In this document: one piece after another, positions 24,816-33,140 of the stretch
Position numbering within the stretch: the stretch's first letter is position 1
How the letters are laid out: each line of letters begins with the position of its first letter
Notes under the pieces: model-generated
Database searches by the model: none
Seen by the model: the letters and a program-made list of their open reading frames with translations, nothing else
What the model was told of the DNA's origin: nothing
Program-made: the position numbers and the translations under genes
Origin: an uncultured Acinetobacter sp.
Lineage (GTDB): Bacteria; Cyanobacteriota; Vampirovibrionia; Gastranaerophilales; Gastranaerophilaceae
Direction: 5' to 3'
DNA: 39,188 nt
Assembly (NCBI GenBank): GCA_946623365.1
Contig: CAMORE010000002.1
Span: 1 to 39,188 of the forward strand

Positions 24816-24881
24816 GTTACAAATCTTAACAGATATTTTAAAATAAAGCAATTTTTCAGCTTGACTTGTTTTATATATTAT
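24816..24881 (+). promoter_or_regulatory. Shared regulon promoter, copy c (AAA ATPase pair)
   Basis: Half-sites GTTACA (24816-24821) and TTAACA (24826-24831) with a 10-bp period, 16 bp, GCAATT (24848-24853), 16 bp, then TTTATATATTAT (24870-24881). The start codon is 33 bp further on. The half-sites lie between this gene and the divergent gene starting at 24726, so they might act on both. A TTGACT at 24861 is not spaced for any good -10. Confidence 0.65.
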
Positions 24882-24914
24882 AGAAGATTAAATGTGTGTA
24901 AAGGAATATTGTGT

Positions 24915-26084
24915 ATGAATGAAGTTACATTAACCCCTATTTCAAATGTATCAACAGGAAAAAATACTCGAAATAAAGTTGTTAATTTTCGTGCAAGCAC
25001 AGCGGTAATAAATCCAAACGATGCAGATTCTTTTGAAAAAGAGTACCAAAAACAAAAGAAAAAAGCAGAACGGGATAAAAATATTTCTATGGCAATTCAG
25101 ATAGGTACATTTGCTATATTTGCCGGTATGTTAGGTTTTGTAGCACATCAAAGCGGAGTTTTTGGGAAAAAGGTTCAAAAAGCAGTTGCAAAAGACGTAT
25201 CAAAAGCAAAACCTTTTGACAAATTATGTTTAAATGATGAGATGAAAAAAGAGTTTGAAGAAGTTAAGCTATATATAGAATACCACGATTTATTTAAAGA
25301 GCTTGGAGAAGAACAAATTCCCGGAATATTATTTTACGGAGAACCCGGTGGCGGTAAAAATGCTTATATTTACGCACTAACAAAATATTTACAGGAAAAA
25401 TATCCGGGCTCAATGTTATTTGAAGCTAATGTTTTAAAATTCAATGATAAATACTTTGGTGAATCAGAAAATAACATTCTTAAATTTTTAGAAAATGTTG
25501 TAAAAGTTGCGAATAAAAATCCGGATAAGAAAATTGTTTTATTCTTAGATGAATTTGATGCAATTGCAAGAAAGGATACCGGCTCTAATGCTGCTATGAG
25601 TGAAAAACTTCAGGATGCATTCAAAACAGGATTTAATGATGTTTTAAACACACCGAACATAATTATCACAGCCGCAACAAACAAAGCAAGTAAAGAGGAA
25701 GCTGTTACGGCATTACTTGATGAAGCAATTGTAAACAGATTAGAAAAGAAAATTTTTGTAGCACTTCCTAATGCAGAACAGCATAGTCAAAACTTTACGG
25801 AATTGTTCAAATCCATGCCTGAAAAATATGTAAGTAAGGAACTAACTGATCCGAATAATCCTACAATGAAAAAATTATGTGAGTATATAGCTCAAGACGG
25901 TCATCATATGTCATTTAGAGATGACGCCGCTATAATGAAAAAAGTAAAAAGTTTGTGGGTAAAAGACAAAGATAAACATCCGCAAATAACGATGGAACAT
26001 TTTAAAGAAGCTGTATTAGATAAGGCAAATCAATTAAATTGGCCGCCATCAGAAATAGAAGTTTTTAAGGCATCATTATTATAA
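24915..26084 (+). CDS. Membrane-anchored AAA+ ATPase with atypical Walker A (first of two)
   Basis: A 389-residue protein. N-terminal NFRAS motif (24-28), one membrane helix (about 58-77), then a single AAA+ module. Walker A is GEPGGGKN (142-149), where the usual Ser/Thr after Lys148 is Asn149. Walker B LFLDEFDAIA has Asp212/Glu213, sensor-1 is Asn256 (AATNKAS), and Arg275 sits near the arginine-finger position. No protease domain is present, unlike FtsH. The long open frame begins at 24708, but AAGGA and the ATG at 24915 fit the promoter. It is followed 21 bp later by a paralogue; together they could form a mixed hexamer. Function unknown. Confidence 0.85.
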   Translation: MNEVTLTPISNVSTGKNTRNKVVNFRASTAVINPNDADSFEKEYQKQKKKAERDKNISMAIQIGTFAIFAGMLGFVAHQSGVFGKKVQKAVAKDVSKAKPFDKLCLNDEMKKEFEEVKLYIEYHDLFKELGEEQIPGILFYGEPGGGKNAYIYALTKYLQEKYPGSMLFEANVLKFNDKYFGESENNILKFLENVVKVANKNPDKKIVLFLDEFDAIARKDTGSNAAMSEKLQDAFKTGFNDVLNTPNIIITAATNKASKEEAVTALLDEAIVNRLEKKIFVALPNAEQHSQNFTELFKSMPEKYVSKELTDPNNPTMKKLCEYIAQDGHHMSFRDDAAIMKKVKSLWVKDKDKHPQITMEHFKEAVLDKANQLNWPPSEIEVFKASLL

Positions 26085-26105
26085 AATAATAGAAGGATTC
26101 ATTAT

Positions 26106-27365
26106 ATGTTAACAATAACTCAACCAAGTTTTAGAGCAGAAACCACACCGGCTCATTCAATATTTAATAATTCTAAGCGTAACGCAAACGAACAGATTCC
26201 GTTAAGCTATGACGATTCTTATAACGATTTTGTAAAAATAGAATCAAACGCACAGAAAAAAGCAAATCAGCAGGAAAGATTAAATAAAATAATAGCATAC
26301 AGCGGTGTTGGTATTGCGGTAGGCTTGGTAGGTTCTCTGTTGTTCAATTTGTATGCGTATTTTAAAGGTAACAAAGCATCCGCTCTTGAAGCACTTGGTA
26401 AAACAGCGCAGAATCTTAACTTTAAAGATGTAACAAATGAAAAAACTTTTGAAGAATTATTCCTAAGTAATGAAATGAAAAAAGTCATAGACGATTTAAA
26501 AACAACTATAGAACGCGCAGACTGGTTAAAGAAAAAAGGAAGCAAAGGCGGAAGCGGAATCATGTTATATGGTGAACCCGGAGGCGGTAAAAACGCTTAC
26601 GTTTACGCATTAACCAAGTACTTGCAAAAATTATTCCCGGATTCAAAACTCGTAATGATGGATGTTCTTAAATTTAAAGGAATGTTTAACGGACAAACAG
26701 AAAACAACATTATCGGTTTTGTGGAAAATGTCATTAAAGAAGCCAAAAATAACCCTAATAAACGTTACGTTGTATTCTTAGATGAATTTGATTCAATTGC
26801 AAGAAAAGATACAAGCTCAAATGCAAGCATGACAGAAAGTTTCCAGAATGCTTTTAAAACAAAGCTCTTAGACTTAACCGAAGTAGCAAATATTCAGGTT
26901 ATAGCAGCAACAAACAAAGCATCAAAAGATTTACCGTTAAATCAACTTTTAGACGATGCTATTTTAAACAGATTCCCGAAAAAAATACATGTACCGCTCC
27001 CGACAAAAGAACAAATGAAACAAGCTATTGTCGGACATTACAAAACTTTACCGGCTGAATTAGTCGATAAAAAACTATTAGATGTAAATAATTCAGAACT
27101 TGATAGAATTTGCGATTATATTACAAAAGAAAATCACCACGCATCATTTAGAGATTACAACTACATTTTAGATGAAGCAAGAATTATATCCGAAGCTAAA
27201 GAAAGAACTCCGGGTTCTCCAATAACAATCGACGACTTAAAGCAAGCTGTCAGACAGCATGCCGAAAATGAAAACTGGGAAAAAAGTTTAAAAACAAGTG
27301 CCGCAACAAACGAGCCTAAAAAGACATCGAAATTCAAAAAGTGGCTTTCCGGCAGCATTTTTTAA
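26106..27365 (+). CDS. Membrane-anchored AAA+ ATPase with atypical Walker A (second of two)
   Basis: A 419-residue paralogue of the preceding protein with the same plan. SFRAE lies at 8-12, a membrane helix at about 63-86, Walker A GEPGGGKN (156-163, Asn163 in place of Ser/Thr), Walker B VFLDEFDSIARKD (Asp226/Glu227), sensor-1 Asn270 and Arg289. The C-terminal tail (about 395-419) is lysine-rich. The shared Asn shows the change predates or is maintained after duplication. Most similar in the core to FtsH/VPS4-like AAA modules. AGAAGGA precedes the ATG. It ends 9 bp from the convergent nitroreductase gene. Confidence 0.85.
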   Translation: MLTITQPSFRAETTPAHSIFNNSKRNANEQIPLSYDDSYNDFVKIESNAQKKANQQERLNKIIAYSGVGIAVGLVGSLLFNLYAYFKGNKASALEALGKTAQNLNFKDVTNEKTFEELFLSNEMKKVIDDLKTTIERADWLKKKGSKGGSGIMLYGEPGGGKNAYVYALTKYLQKLFPDSKLVMMDVLKFKGMFNGQTENNIIGFVENVIKEAKNNPNKRYVVFLDEFDSIARKDTSSNASMTESFQNAFKTKLLDLTEVANIQVIAATNKASKDLPLNQLLDDAILNRFPKKIHVPLPTKEQMKQAIVGHYKTLPAELVDKKLLDVNNSELDRICDYITKENHHASFRDYNYILDEARIISEAKERTPGSPITIDDLKQAVRQHAENENWEKSLKTSAATNEPKKTSKFKKWLSGSIF

Positions 27366-27374
27366 ACAGGTAAA

Positions 27375-28244
27375 TTAACCTCTTAAGAAATTTGTAAAAA
27401 ATCTTTTGGTTTTACACCAAATGCAAGAATCTTTTTGAATAACATCTTTAATTTCGGATATTTTGTACGGTTCCGGTTGAATGGTTCTTTGATACTTAAC
27501 GGCCGGTTTACCTATAAGCATTGCATATATTGGAGAATATCCTTTAGGTATTTCAAGAATATCACATATTTCAGGAAATAGTTTTATACAAATTGTTGCA
27601 TACCCGCACCAACACGTGCCATAACCTAAACTTTGCGCATAAAGTTCAAGGTAACTTAATGCTATAACAGGATCTTGAGGAGCACAAGGAGCTGTTATAG
27701 GTGAAGATACAACAACCATATGCGGTGCTCCTCTAAATATTATATCTTCTCCTTTTTCAAAAGCCTTCTTATACACTTCAAAGTGCTTAACCAAGGGAGA
27801 AAGAACTTTATTATTAAGTAATTTTATTAATCTGTTATTAACTTTATCTTTCAAATGCTGCATAACAGCTCTTTTCTCCACAATAGAAAAGTGTAATTGA
27901 TGCGAATTACATCCGGTAGGAATATATGGCAGCATATTTTTTAATGTTTTCCATTCATCTTCAGTCAATTCTTCATCCTTATATTGCCTAACGCTTCTTC
28001 TTGATTTTATTAGAGATAGAATATTTTTATTAGATATTTTGTCAGAATCATCAGGATTTTTACCGTTGAAAGATAATGCTCCTTGAGGACAAATGCTCAT
28101 ACAATGCTGACAACCAAGACAATGTTCTGTATATTTCATTTTTGGATAATTTTCTGTATCAAAATCCAAACATTTTGATATACAATCATTTATACAGAGT
28201 CCGCATTGTATGCATTTTTCTTTGTCAACAGTAATATTGTTCAT
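27375..28244 (-). CDS. Nitroreductase-family protein with N-terminal 2[4Fe-4S] ferredoxin
   Basis: A 289-residue fusion. Ferredoxin motifs lie at Cys11, 14, 17, 21 (CIQCGLCINDC) and Cys42, 45, 48, 52 (CLGCQHCMSIC). From about residue 70 there is an FMN nitroreductase fold (SRRSVRQYKDEELTEDEW, then LGYGTCWCGYA). Such fusions transfer electrons from ferredoxin to an organic acceptor in anaerobes; the substrate is unknown. The C-terminus has two more cysteines (CIWC). The start at 28244 is set by AAGGAG 7 bases upstream; the open frame extends to 28337 without a ribosome site. Confidence 0.9.
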   Translation of the reverse strand: MNNITVDKEKCIQCGLCINDCISKCLDFDTENYPKMKYTEHCLGCQHCMSICPQGALSFNGKNPDDSDKISNKNILSLIKSRRSVRQYKDEELTEDEWKTLKNMLPYIPTGCNSHQLHFSIVEKRAVMQHLKDKVNNRLIKLLNNKVLSPLVKHFEVYKKAFEKGEDIIFRGAPHMVVVSSPITAPCAPQDPVIALSYLELYAQSLGYGTCWCGYATICIKLFPEICDILEIPKGYSPIYAMLIGKPAVKYQRTIQPEPYKISEIKDVIQKDSCIWCKTKRFFTNFLRG

Positions 28245-28302
28245 AAAAGCTCCTTTTAAAACAGAATAACATAAATATAAAAAACCTTCCTGAAAATTAT
28301 TA

Positions 28303-28368
28303 TTAACAAAACTTAACAAAAAAATTTTTTTAGGCAATTTTCCTCAAAAAAAATACTTTATATATATA
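28303..28368 (+). promoter_or_regulatory. Shared regulon promoter, copy d (gene 28396-29073)
   Basis: Half-sites TTAACA (28303-28308) and TTAACA (28313-28318), identical and 10 bp apart, then 15 bp, GCAATT (28334-28339), exactly 17 bp, TTTATATATATA (28357-28368). The start codon is 27 bp further on. The upstream part also lies in front of the divergent nitroreductase gene. Confidence 0.7.
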
Positions 28369-28395
28369 TGTTTTAGGGATTATCGAGGATATTAT

Positions 28396-29073
28396 ATGGT
28401 ACATAATGCAATAAAAGCATTTAATCAATCTTTTAAAATAACACCGTCCTTCAAGCAAGCGGAAGAAACTGAATATAATATAAAAGCTGCACTATGGCAA
28501 CTACCATATAATAAAGACTATTTAAAATATGATGAAGACGGAACAAGATGGTTTGAATATATAAACAAAAACGGAAATAATGAGATTAAATCCGTTGAAA
28601 AAGGTTTAAACATTGATACATCAAATTACAGAGTATATTTTAAAACTACAAATTATGATGATTTTACATACGATGTAGAATCTAAGTATCCAAATCGTAA
28701 CACTATTATTGAAAATCATGGGAAAAATTATGTTTATGTAAGAATAAAAAATAAGTTTAATCAATTGGTTGCAGATAAAATCTTTAATTATACAACTAAC
28801 GAAGGACGAAAAAATATATATAAAACAGTAAAAAATGGTGATAATGAGTTTACTATAGTAAAAGTTTATTCTTACGATACATCTAAAAATAAAGCTGTTG
28901 ATGTTGTAAATTACGGATATACTTCTTCTGAAAGCTCTCTAACAAAAGGATGTAATTTTGAAAAAGAATATTATATGTTAAACGGAAAAGAAGTTTCAAA
29001 TGTAAAAATTGACGGAAATAAATATATAATTAAAACAGATGAAGGAAGGATGCTTACATTTACGGTGGAATAA
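28396..29073 (+). CDS. Hypothetical protein, 225 aa
   Basis: No family recognised. There is no signal peptide or membrane span. The N-terminal SFKITPSFKQ (12-21) contains two copies of the SFK motif seen in other unknown proteins here. The rest is Tyr/Asn/Lys-rich and appears all-beta, with repeated hairpins (WFEYINKNGNNEI, later YYMLNGKEVSNVKIDGNKY), suggesting a surface or adhesive domain, though this is inference. GAGGATATTAT precedes the ATG. It is a monocistronic unit with a shared regulon promoter and its own terminator. Confidence 0.75.
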   Translation: MVHNAIKAFNQSFKITPSFKQAEETEYNIKAALWQLPYNKDYLKYDEDGTRWFEYINKNGNNEIKSVEKGLNIDTSNYRVYFKTTNYDDFTYDVESKYPNRNTIIENHGKNYVYVRIKNKFNQLVADKIFNYTTNEGRKNIYKTVKNGDNEFTIVKVYSYDTSKNKAVDVVNYGYTSSESSLTKGCNFEKEYYMLNGKEVSNVKIDGNKYIIKTDEGRMLTFTVE

Positions 29074-29092
29074 ATTAAATGTAAGATTGGGG

Positions 29093-29123
29093 GACCTTCG
29101 GCATACTTTGCCGGAGGTCTTTT
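29093..29123 (+). terminator. Rho-independent terminator after 28396-29073
   Basis: GACCTTCGGCA (29093-29103) pairs with TGCCGGAGGTC (29109-29119; one G-T pair) around loop TACTT and is followed by TTTT. It isolates the gene from the transporter unit. Confidence 0.88.
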
Positions 29124-29138
29124 GTATTTATTTTTGTT

Positions 29139-29144
29139 TATGAT
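29139..29144 (+). promoter_or_regulatory. Possible -10 box of the transporter-regulator unit
   Basis: TATGAT lies 11 bases before the ATG at 29156. No Shine-Dalgarno sequence occurs in between and no convincing -35 is seen. If used, the message would carry a 4-5-base leader. Confidence 0.35.
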
Positions 29145-29155
29145 AAATTATACAT

Positions 29156-30088
29156 ATGTTAGTTTCTCTTATAAACAAAATTAATGAATTTAATGAATTT
29201 ATTTTTTCTCCGTTAGATAATTTAATAGAGAAATTACCTTTTGCAGATTGGGTTATTGATGCTGTTTGTGACAGTATTCACTTACTGCCGTTCTTATTTT
29301 TTGTCTTCGTTATTATAGAATTATTGGAATTCTTTTATGCTGATAGGATTAATTCTCTGCTCAAAAAAACAGGGAAAAGCGGAGTTCTTGTAGGAAGCTT
29401 GGCGGCAATAATTCCTCAATGCGGTTTTTCAGTTATTGCCGGCAGCTTATATTCCAGAAGAATTATAACAAGAGGGTGTTTGATTGCCGTTTATTTGGCA
29501 ACATCAGACGAAACAATTCCGATTCTTCTTGCGACACCAAATAAAGCCTATCTGATTATTCCGATTGTTATAATTAAGTTATTAATAGGACTTACAGCAG
29601 GTTATTTGATAGATTTTATTCGTCCTCAGGCAGTTGTAAAAAATGAAGATTTTGATATTGAGTTAGCGGAAGAAGAAGGCTGCTGTAAGCATGATATTGA
29701 ACACGGACATAAAAGAGAATTGATAATCCACCCGATTATGCATACCGTAAATGTATTTGGCTTTATTCTGGTTATAACATTGATTTTAAATTACTGTCTG
29801 GAAAGTGTTTCCATAAATAATTTGTTAACAACGGGCAAGTACATACAACCGATTGTTGCGGCTTTTATAGGTTTAATTCCTAACTGCGCAATCTCAATCG
29901 GAGTAACGATGATGCTTATAAAAGGTTCTATTACTTTCGGAGCAGCTATGAGCGCTCTTTTATCAAATGCAGGTCTGGGTCTTTTAGTTTTATTAAAAAA
30001 CAATGACTTTAAAGACACAATAAAAATAATTGCATTTCTTCTTGTAATAAGTATTACATCAGGTTTAATAATTACATTTTTAGTATAA
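29156..30088 (+). CDS. Putative manganese/heavy-metal exporter (ArsP_2/DUF2899 type)
   Basis: A 310-residue integral membrane protein with about 8-10 helices in two related halves. Conserved motifs IPQCGFSVIAGSLYSRRI and, in the second half, LIPNCAISIGVTMML match the putative 10-TM metal exporter family (ArsP_2). A cytosolic loop (about 165-200) with EEEGCCKHDIEHGHK carries Cys/His residues that could bind metal. There is no ribosome site in front of the ATG. The WYL regulator follows 14 bp on, likely sensing a related condition. Confidence 0.82.
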   Translation: MLVSLINKINEFNEFIFSPLDNLIEKLPFADWVIDAVCDSIHLLPFLFFVFVIIELLEFFYADRINSLLKKTGKSGVLVGSLAAIIPQCGFSVIAGSLYSRRIITRGCLIAVYLATSDETIPILLATPNKAYLIIPIVIIKLLIGLTAGYLIDFIRPQAVVKNEDFDIELAEEEGCCKHDIEHGHKRELIIHPIMHTVNVFGFILVITLILNYCLESVSINNLLTTGKYIQPIVAAFIGLIPNCAISIGVTMMLIKGSITFGAAMSALLSNAGLGLLVLLKNNDFKDTIKIIAFLLVISITSGLIITFLV

Positions 30089-30102
30089 CAGAAAGAGAAA
30101 TT

Positions 30103-31071
30103 ATGGAAGACAAACCAAGATATTCCAGAAATTCAGATATACTGGAGTTGGCTTTTGCTATGGCAGCAAGACCACAGGGTATCACAATAAAAGAAATTGA
30201 AGAAGAATATGGCGTTTCAAGACGAACAGCAGAAAGAATGCGAGATAGTTTAATTAATATTTTTCCTCAGATTGAAGAGTTAGAAATTGAAGATAAGTAT
30301 AATGTTAAACACTGGGGGTTTACAAATCATTCATTGCTGCCTCTTATATCATTTTCACCGAAAGAAATTGCTAATATTGAACAATACGAACGAAGGACAA
30401 CGAATAAAGAGGTTAAAAGCGAATTAAAACAAACTGTTGATAAAATAAAGCTTTTGGCACAAAAAAGAGCAAATTCCATAGAAAATAATATTGAACTTTA
30501 TATGCAGACAGAAGGATATGCGATTCGTCAAATGCCTCAGTATAAAATGAATATTGAACACTTAAACATAGTCCGGGAAGCTTTAAAGGATTCAAAAAAA
30601 ATAAAAGCAGTGTACCATAATAAACAAAGAAAAATTGAACCTTTAGGGCTTATCTACGGAGAAAAAGTATATCTTGTTGCAAGAGAACCTGAAAAAGGGG
30701 ATGGAATATACAATTATCTTTTGCATAAATTTGAAAACTTTGAACTTACGGAAGAAGTATTTGATAAAGGAGATTTCAATTTACAAGAATATTCTTCACG
30801 TTCGTTTGGAGTTTATCAAGGAGAAATCTTAAATGTAAAACTTTCATTTACGCCGGATTTAGCGGATGATGCTTCCAAATACAATTTTCACCCCACTCAA
30901 AAAGGGAAATGGGAAGAAGACGGAAGTTATACAGTTAGTTTTAAAGCAAGCGGAAGCCGTGAAATAATATGGCACGTATTTAAATGGGGCAAAGGATGTA
31001 AAATCCTTACCCCAAAGTCATTGAGAGATGAATATAAGAAATATTTGGTTGAAAATTTAGAAAACTATTAA
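30103..31071 (+). CDS. WYL-domain transcriptional regulator
   Basis: A 322-residue protein with an N-terminal helix-turn-helix (about 8-60, IKEIEEEYGVSRRTAERMRD) and a WYL ligand-binding domain (about 165-240, including IEPLGLIYGEKVYLVAREP and YLLHKFENFELTEE). The C-terminal extension has the typical WCX-like beta fold. WYL proteins respond to small molecules or nucleic acid ends. Its position in the same operon as the metal exporter suggests it controls that gene, which is inference. AGAAAGAG precedes the ATG. Confidence 0.9.
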   Translation: MEDKPRYSRNSDILELAFAMAARPQGITIKEIEEEYGVSRRTAERMRDSLINIFPQIEELEIEDKYNVKHWGFTNHSLLPLISFSPKEIANIEQYERRTTNKEVKSELKQTVDKIKLLAQKRANSIENNIELYMQTEGYAIRQMPQYKMNIEHLNIVREALKDSKKIKAVYHNKQRKIEPLGLIYGEKVYLVAREPEKGDGIYNYLLHKFENFELTEEVFDKGDFNLQEYSSRSFGVYQGEILNVKLSFTPDLADDASKYNFHPTQKGKWEEDGSYTVSFKASGSREIIWHVFKWGKGCKILTPKSLRDEYKKYLVENLENY

Positions 31072-31194
31072 GTTCTCTATCACATGTAAGGTTGAAAGAG
31101 TTTGGACAAGATGTTCATCTCTCTTCTGAATTTATATTATAACTAGGCTATGTCAGATAAGGACGCAGAGTTTATAACAAAATATATATTTTAA

Positions 31195-31203
31195 TGTTAT
31201 AAT
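31195..31203 (+). promoter_or_regulatory. Extended -10 promoter of the ankyrin gene
   Basis: TGT followed by TATAAT (31198-31203) forms an extended -10 element 24 bp ahead of the start codon at 31228. AAGGAGGG (31213-31220) is an unusually strong ribosome site. No good -35 is seen. Confidence 0.6.
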
Positions 31204-31227
31204 ATTTTTTACAAGGAGGGAACAGGT

Positions 31228-31815
31228 ATGAAAAAGGCTTATATTATTACTGTTATCGCAGCACTTTGCTGTAATTTATTAAACGTAAACGCAGAGGAAA
31301 TCACCTTAACTCCAAAAGAAAAAATTATTAAACAAATTATACAAAAAAATTATAATTACGATTCAACAGGATTATTGAAAGCATTAAAAAAAGGTGATAA
31401 AGACTGTATAAGTTTATTTCTTGCATCCGGCGTGGATCCTAATACTACAATATTAAAAATGCCTGCCATATATTGGGCAATAAAATTAAATAAACCTGAT
31501 ATTGTAGAAAAACTCTTAGCGGCAGGCGTAGATCCAAATCAGGTAATAAACGGTAAATCGTTAATGGCTCATGCTATATCTGCTCAAAATGTGGAAATGG
31601 TAAAATCTTTGATTGTGCATGGCGCAAAGGTAGATGATGTCTCAGCCGGTAAAAGTTTGTTAACATTAGCTATTTCTAAAAAAAGTGAAGAAATCTCAAA
31701 TTTGTTAATTAAAGCAGGTGCTGATGTTGATGAAACATCATTACAAAAAGCATTAAAACTTAAAGACAGCACTTTTAAAGATTTAATTTTAACAAATTAC
31801 AAAAGCGACAAATAG
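31228..31815 (+). CDS. Exported ankyrin-repeat protein
   Basis: A 195-residue protein with a signal peptide (MKKAYIITVIAALCCNLLNV, cleavage likely after NA at 22) and four ankyrin-type repeats from about residue 45. Their helices and ends are visible in ISLFLASGVDPN, IVEKLLAAGVDPN, MVKSLIVHGAKVDD and ISNLLIKAGADVDE. Repeats lie about 33 residues apart as in the family. Ankyrin repeats bind proteins, so this is a small periplasmic or surface binding module of unknown partner. It lies 31 bp before the HIT gene, without a terminator. Confidence 0.9.
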   Translation: MKKAYIITVIAALCCNLLNVNAEEITLTPKEKIIKQIIQKNYNYDSTGLLKALKKGDKDCISLFLASGVDPNTTILKMPAIYWAIKLNKPDIVEKLLAAGVDPNQVINGKSLMAHAISAQNVEMVKSLIVHGAKVDDVSAGKSLLTLAISKKSEEISNLLIKAGADVDETSLQKALKLKDSTFKDLILTNYKSDK

Positions 31816-31846
31816 GTAAATGAAATAAAAATAAGAGGTAACATAT

Positions 31847-32164
31847 ATGAATGATTGCATATTTTGTAAAATAATAGCCGGTGATTTTAATACGGATTTC
31901 GTTTATGAAAACGACTATGCTGTTGTGTTTAAAGACATTAATCCTAAGGCTGATATTCATCTTCTTGTAGTTCCGAAACTACACGTAGAATCATTGAATG
32001 AGCTTGAAGATGAAGTGTTATTAGGGAAATTGATGATGACCGTAAAAGAAGTTACTAAAAAAGAAGGCTTAAAATCATACAGAACTGTAATTAACACAGG
32101 AAAAGAAGCAGGGCAAGAAGTTTTTCACCTGCATATACATATACTTTCAGGAGGAATAATTTAA
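31847..32164 (+). CDS. HIT-family nucleotide hydrolase (HinT-like)
   Basis: A 105-residue HIT protein with the N-terminal CIFCKIIAGD and the active-site HLHIHIL (His94, His96, His98). HinT-type enzymes split purine nucleoside phosphoramidates and similar adenylates. The normal HinT length is about 110-120. AGAGG precedes the ATG. Its TAA is directly followed by the speE ATG, so the two are translationally coupled. Confidence 0.95.
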   Translation: MNDCIFCKIIAGDFNTDFVYENDYAVVFKDINPKADIHLLVVPKLHVESLNELEDEVLLGKLMMTVKEVTKKEGLKSYRTVINTGKEAGQEVFHLHIHILSGGII

Positions 32165-33037
32165 ATGACAAAATCAATAGTTTTACAAGGTGTAGATAAG
32201 GAACAAAATATATATAAAGAAATTACTCCGGGCGGATACGGAATTGCCATAAAGACAAAAGATATTTTATTTTCGGAACAATCAAAATTTCAAAAAGTTG
32301 AAATTTTTGATACAGATTCAAAATTAGGAAAAGTTCTTACATTAGATGATTTAATGATGACAACGGAAGGCGATGAATTTCATTATCACGAAATGATTGC
32401 TCATATTCCCATGATGCAGCATCCTTGTCCAAAAACAGTGCTTGTAATTGGCGGAGGTGACGGAGGTACCGTTAGAGAAGTTTTAAAACACGATACGGTT
32501 GAAAAGGTTATATTATGTGAAATTGACGGAATGGTAATTGATGCTTGTAAAAAATATCTTCCGACTATCTCTTGTGAACTTGATAATCCAAAATGTGAAA
32601 TATTAGTAGAAGATGCAATTGAATACATTAAAGACAAAGAAAACATGTTTGACATTGTACTCATTGATTCAACAGACCCTATGGGACCGGGAGAAGGACT
32701 TTTTACAGATGAGTTTTATACAAATGTAAAACGTTCTATGAAAAAAGGCGGGATTATGGTTGCTCAGTCAGAATCCCCATTTACAAATAAAGAAGAGATA
32801 AAAAAAATGTACACACAATTAAAACGTGTATTTCCGATTGTTTCAACATATACTTCAAACATACCGACTTATCCGGGTGGTTATTGGGCTTGGGCATTTT
32901 GTTCAGAATCTGTTGAACCGCTCTCATATTACGATGATAGAAGAGGGGATCTAATAACAAAAACTTGCAAAATTTATAACAAAGAGTATCATAATGCAAG
33001 ATTTGCTCTTCCAAATTATTTAAAAGAATTGTTGTAA
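32165..33037 (+). CDS. speE: Spermidine synthase
   Basis: A 290-residue aminopropyltransferase. The Rossmann motif VLVIGGGDGGTVREVLKH (92-109), the acidic Glu119 after strand 2 (LCEIDGMV) and the catalytic IDSTDPMGPGEGLF (167-180) are intact. The gate-keeping segment EGDEFHYHEMIAHIP is typical of putrescine aminopropyltransferase. No decarboxylase genes are nearby. The ribosome site AGGAGG lies in the last codons of the HIT gene. A terminator follows the stop. Confidence 0.95.
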   Translation: MTKSIVLQGVDKEQNIYKEITPGGYGIAIKTKDILFSEQSKFQKVEIFDTDSKLGKVLTLDDLMMTTEGDEFHYHEMIAHIPMMQHPCPKTVLVIGGGDGGTVREVLKHDTVEKVILCEIDGMVIDACKKYLPTISCELDNPKCEILVEDAIEYIKDKENMFDIVLIDSTDPMGPGEGLFTDEFYTNVKRSMKKGGIMVAQSESPFTNKEEIKKMYTQLKRVFPIVSTYTSNIPTYPGGYWAWAFCSESVEPLSYYDDRRGDLITKTCKIYNKEYHNARFALPNYLKELL

Positions 33038-33065
33038 CAAAATTTGACTTTTTAAAACCAATCAT

Positions 33066-33102
33066 TAAAAAAATATCATCTAAACGGATGATATTTTTTT
33101 TT
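33066..33102 (+). terminator. Terminator after speE
   Basis: AATATCATC (33072-33080), loop TAAACG, GATGATATT (33087-33095), extended by A/T pairs and followed by a T-tract to 33102. Confidence 0.88.
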
Positions 33103-33116
33103 AATAGTCAAGAACG

Positions 33117-33140
33117 TTAATAATATACCGATATTATTAA
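33117..33140. promoter_or_regulatory. Perfect palindrome ahead of the TPR gene (operator candidate)
   Basis: TTAATAATAT (33117-33126), ACCG, ATATTATTAA (33131-33140) form a perfect 10-bp inverted repeat with a 4-base centre. It ends directly at the ribosome site AGGAAGG (33141-33147). It could be a dimeric repressor site or an mRNA hairpin just upstream of the ribosome site. Confidence 0.55.

Noticed and set aside
24708..24914. Upstream extension of the first AAA ATPase
   Set aside because: It overlaps the divergent gene and the regulon promoter, and its translation is Phe/Leu-rich noise; the ATG at 24915 has AAGGA.
28245..28337. Upstream extension of the ferredoxin-nitroreductase
   Set aside because: No ribosome site; the ferredoxin motif begins right after the ATG at 28244, which has AAGGAG.
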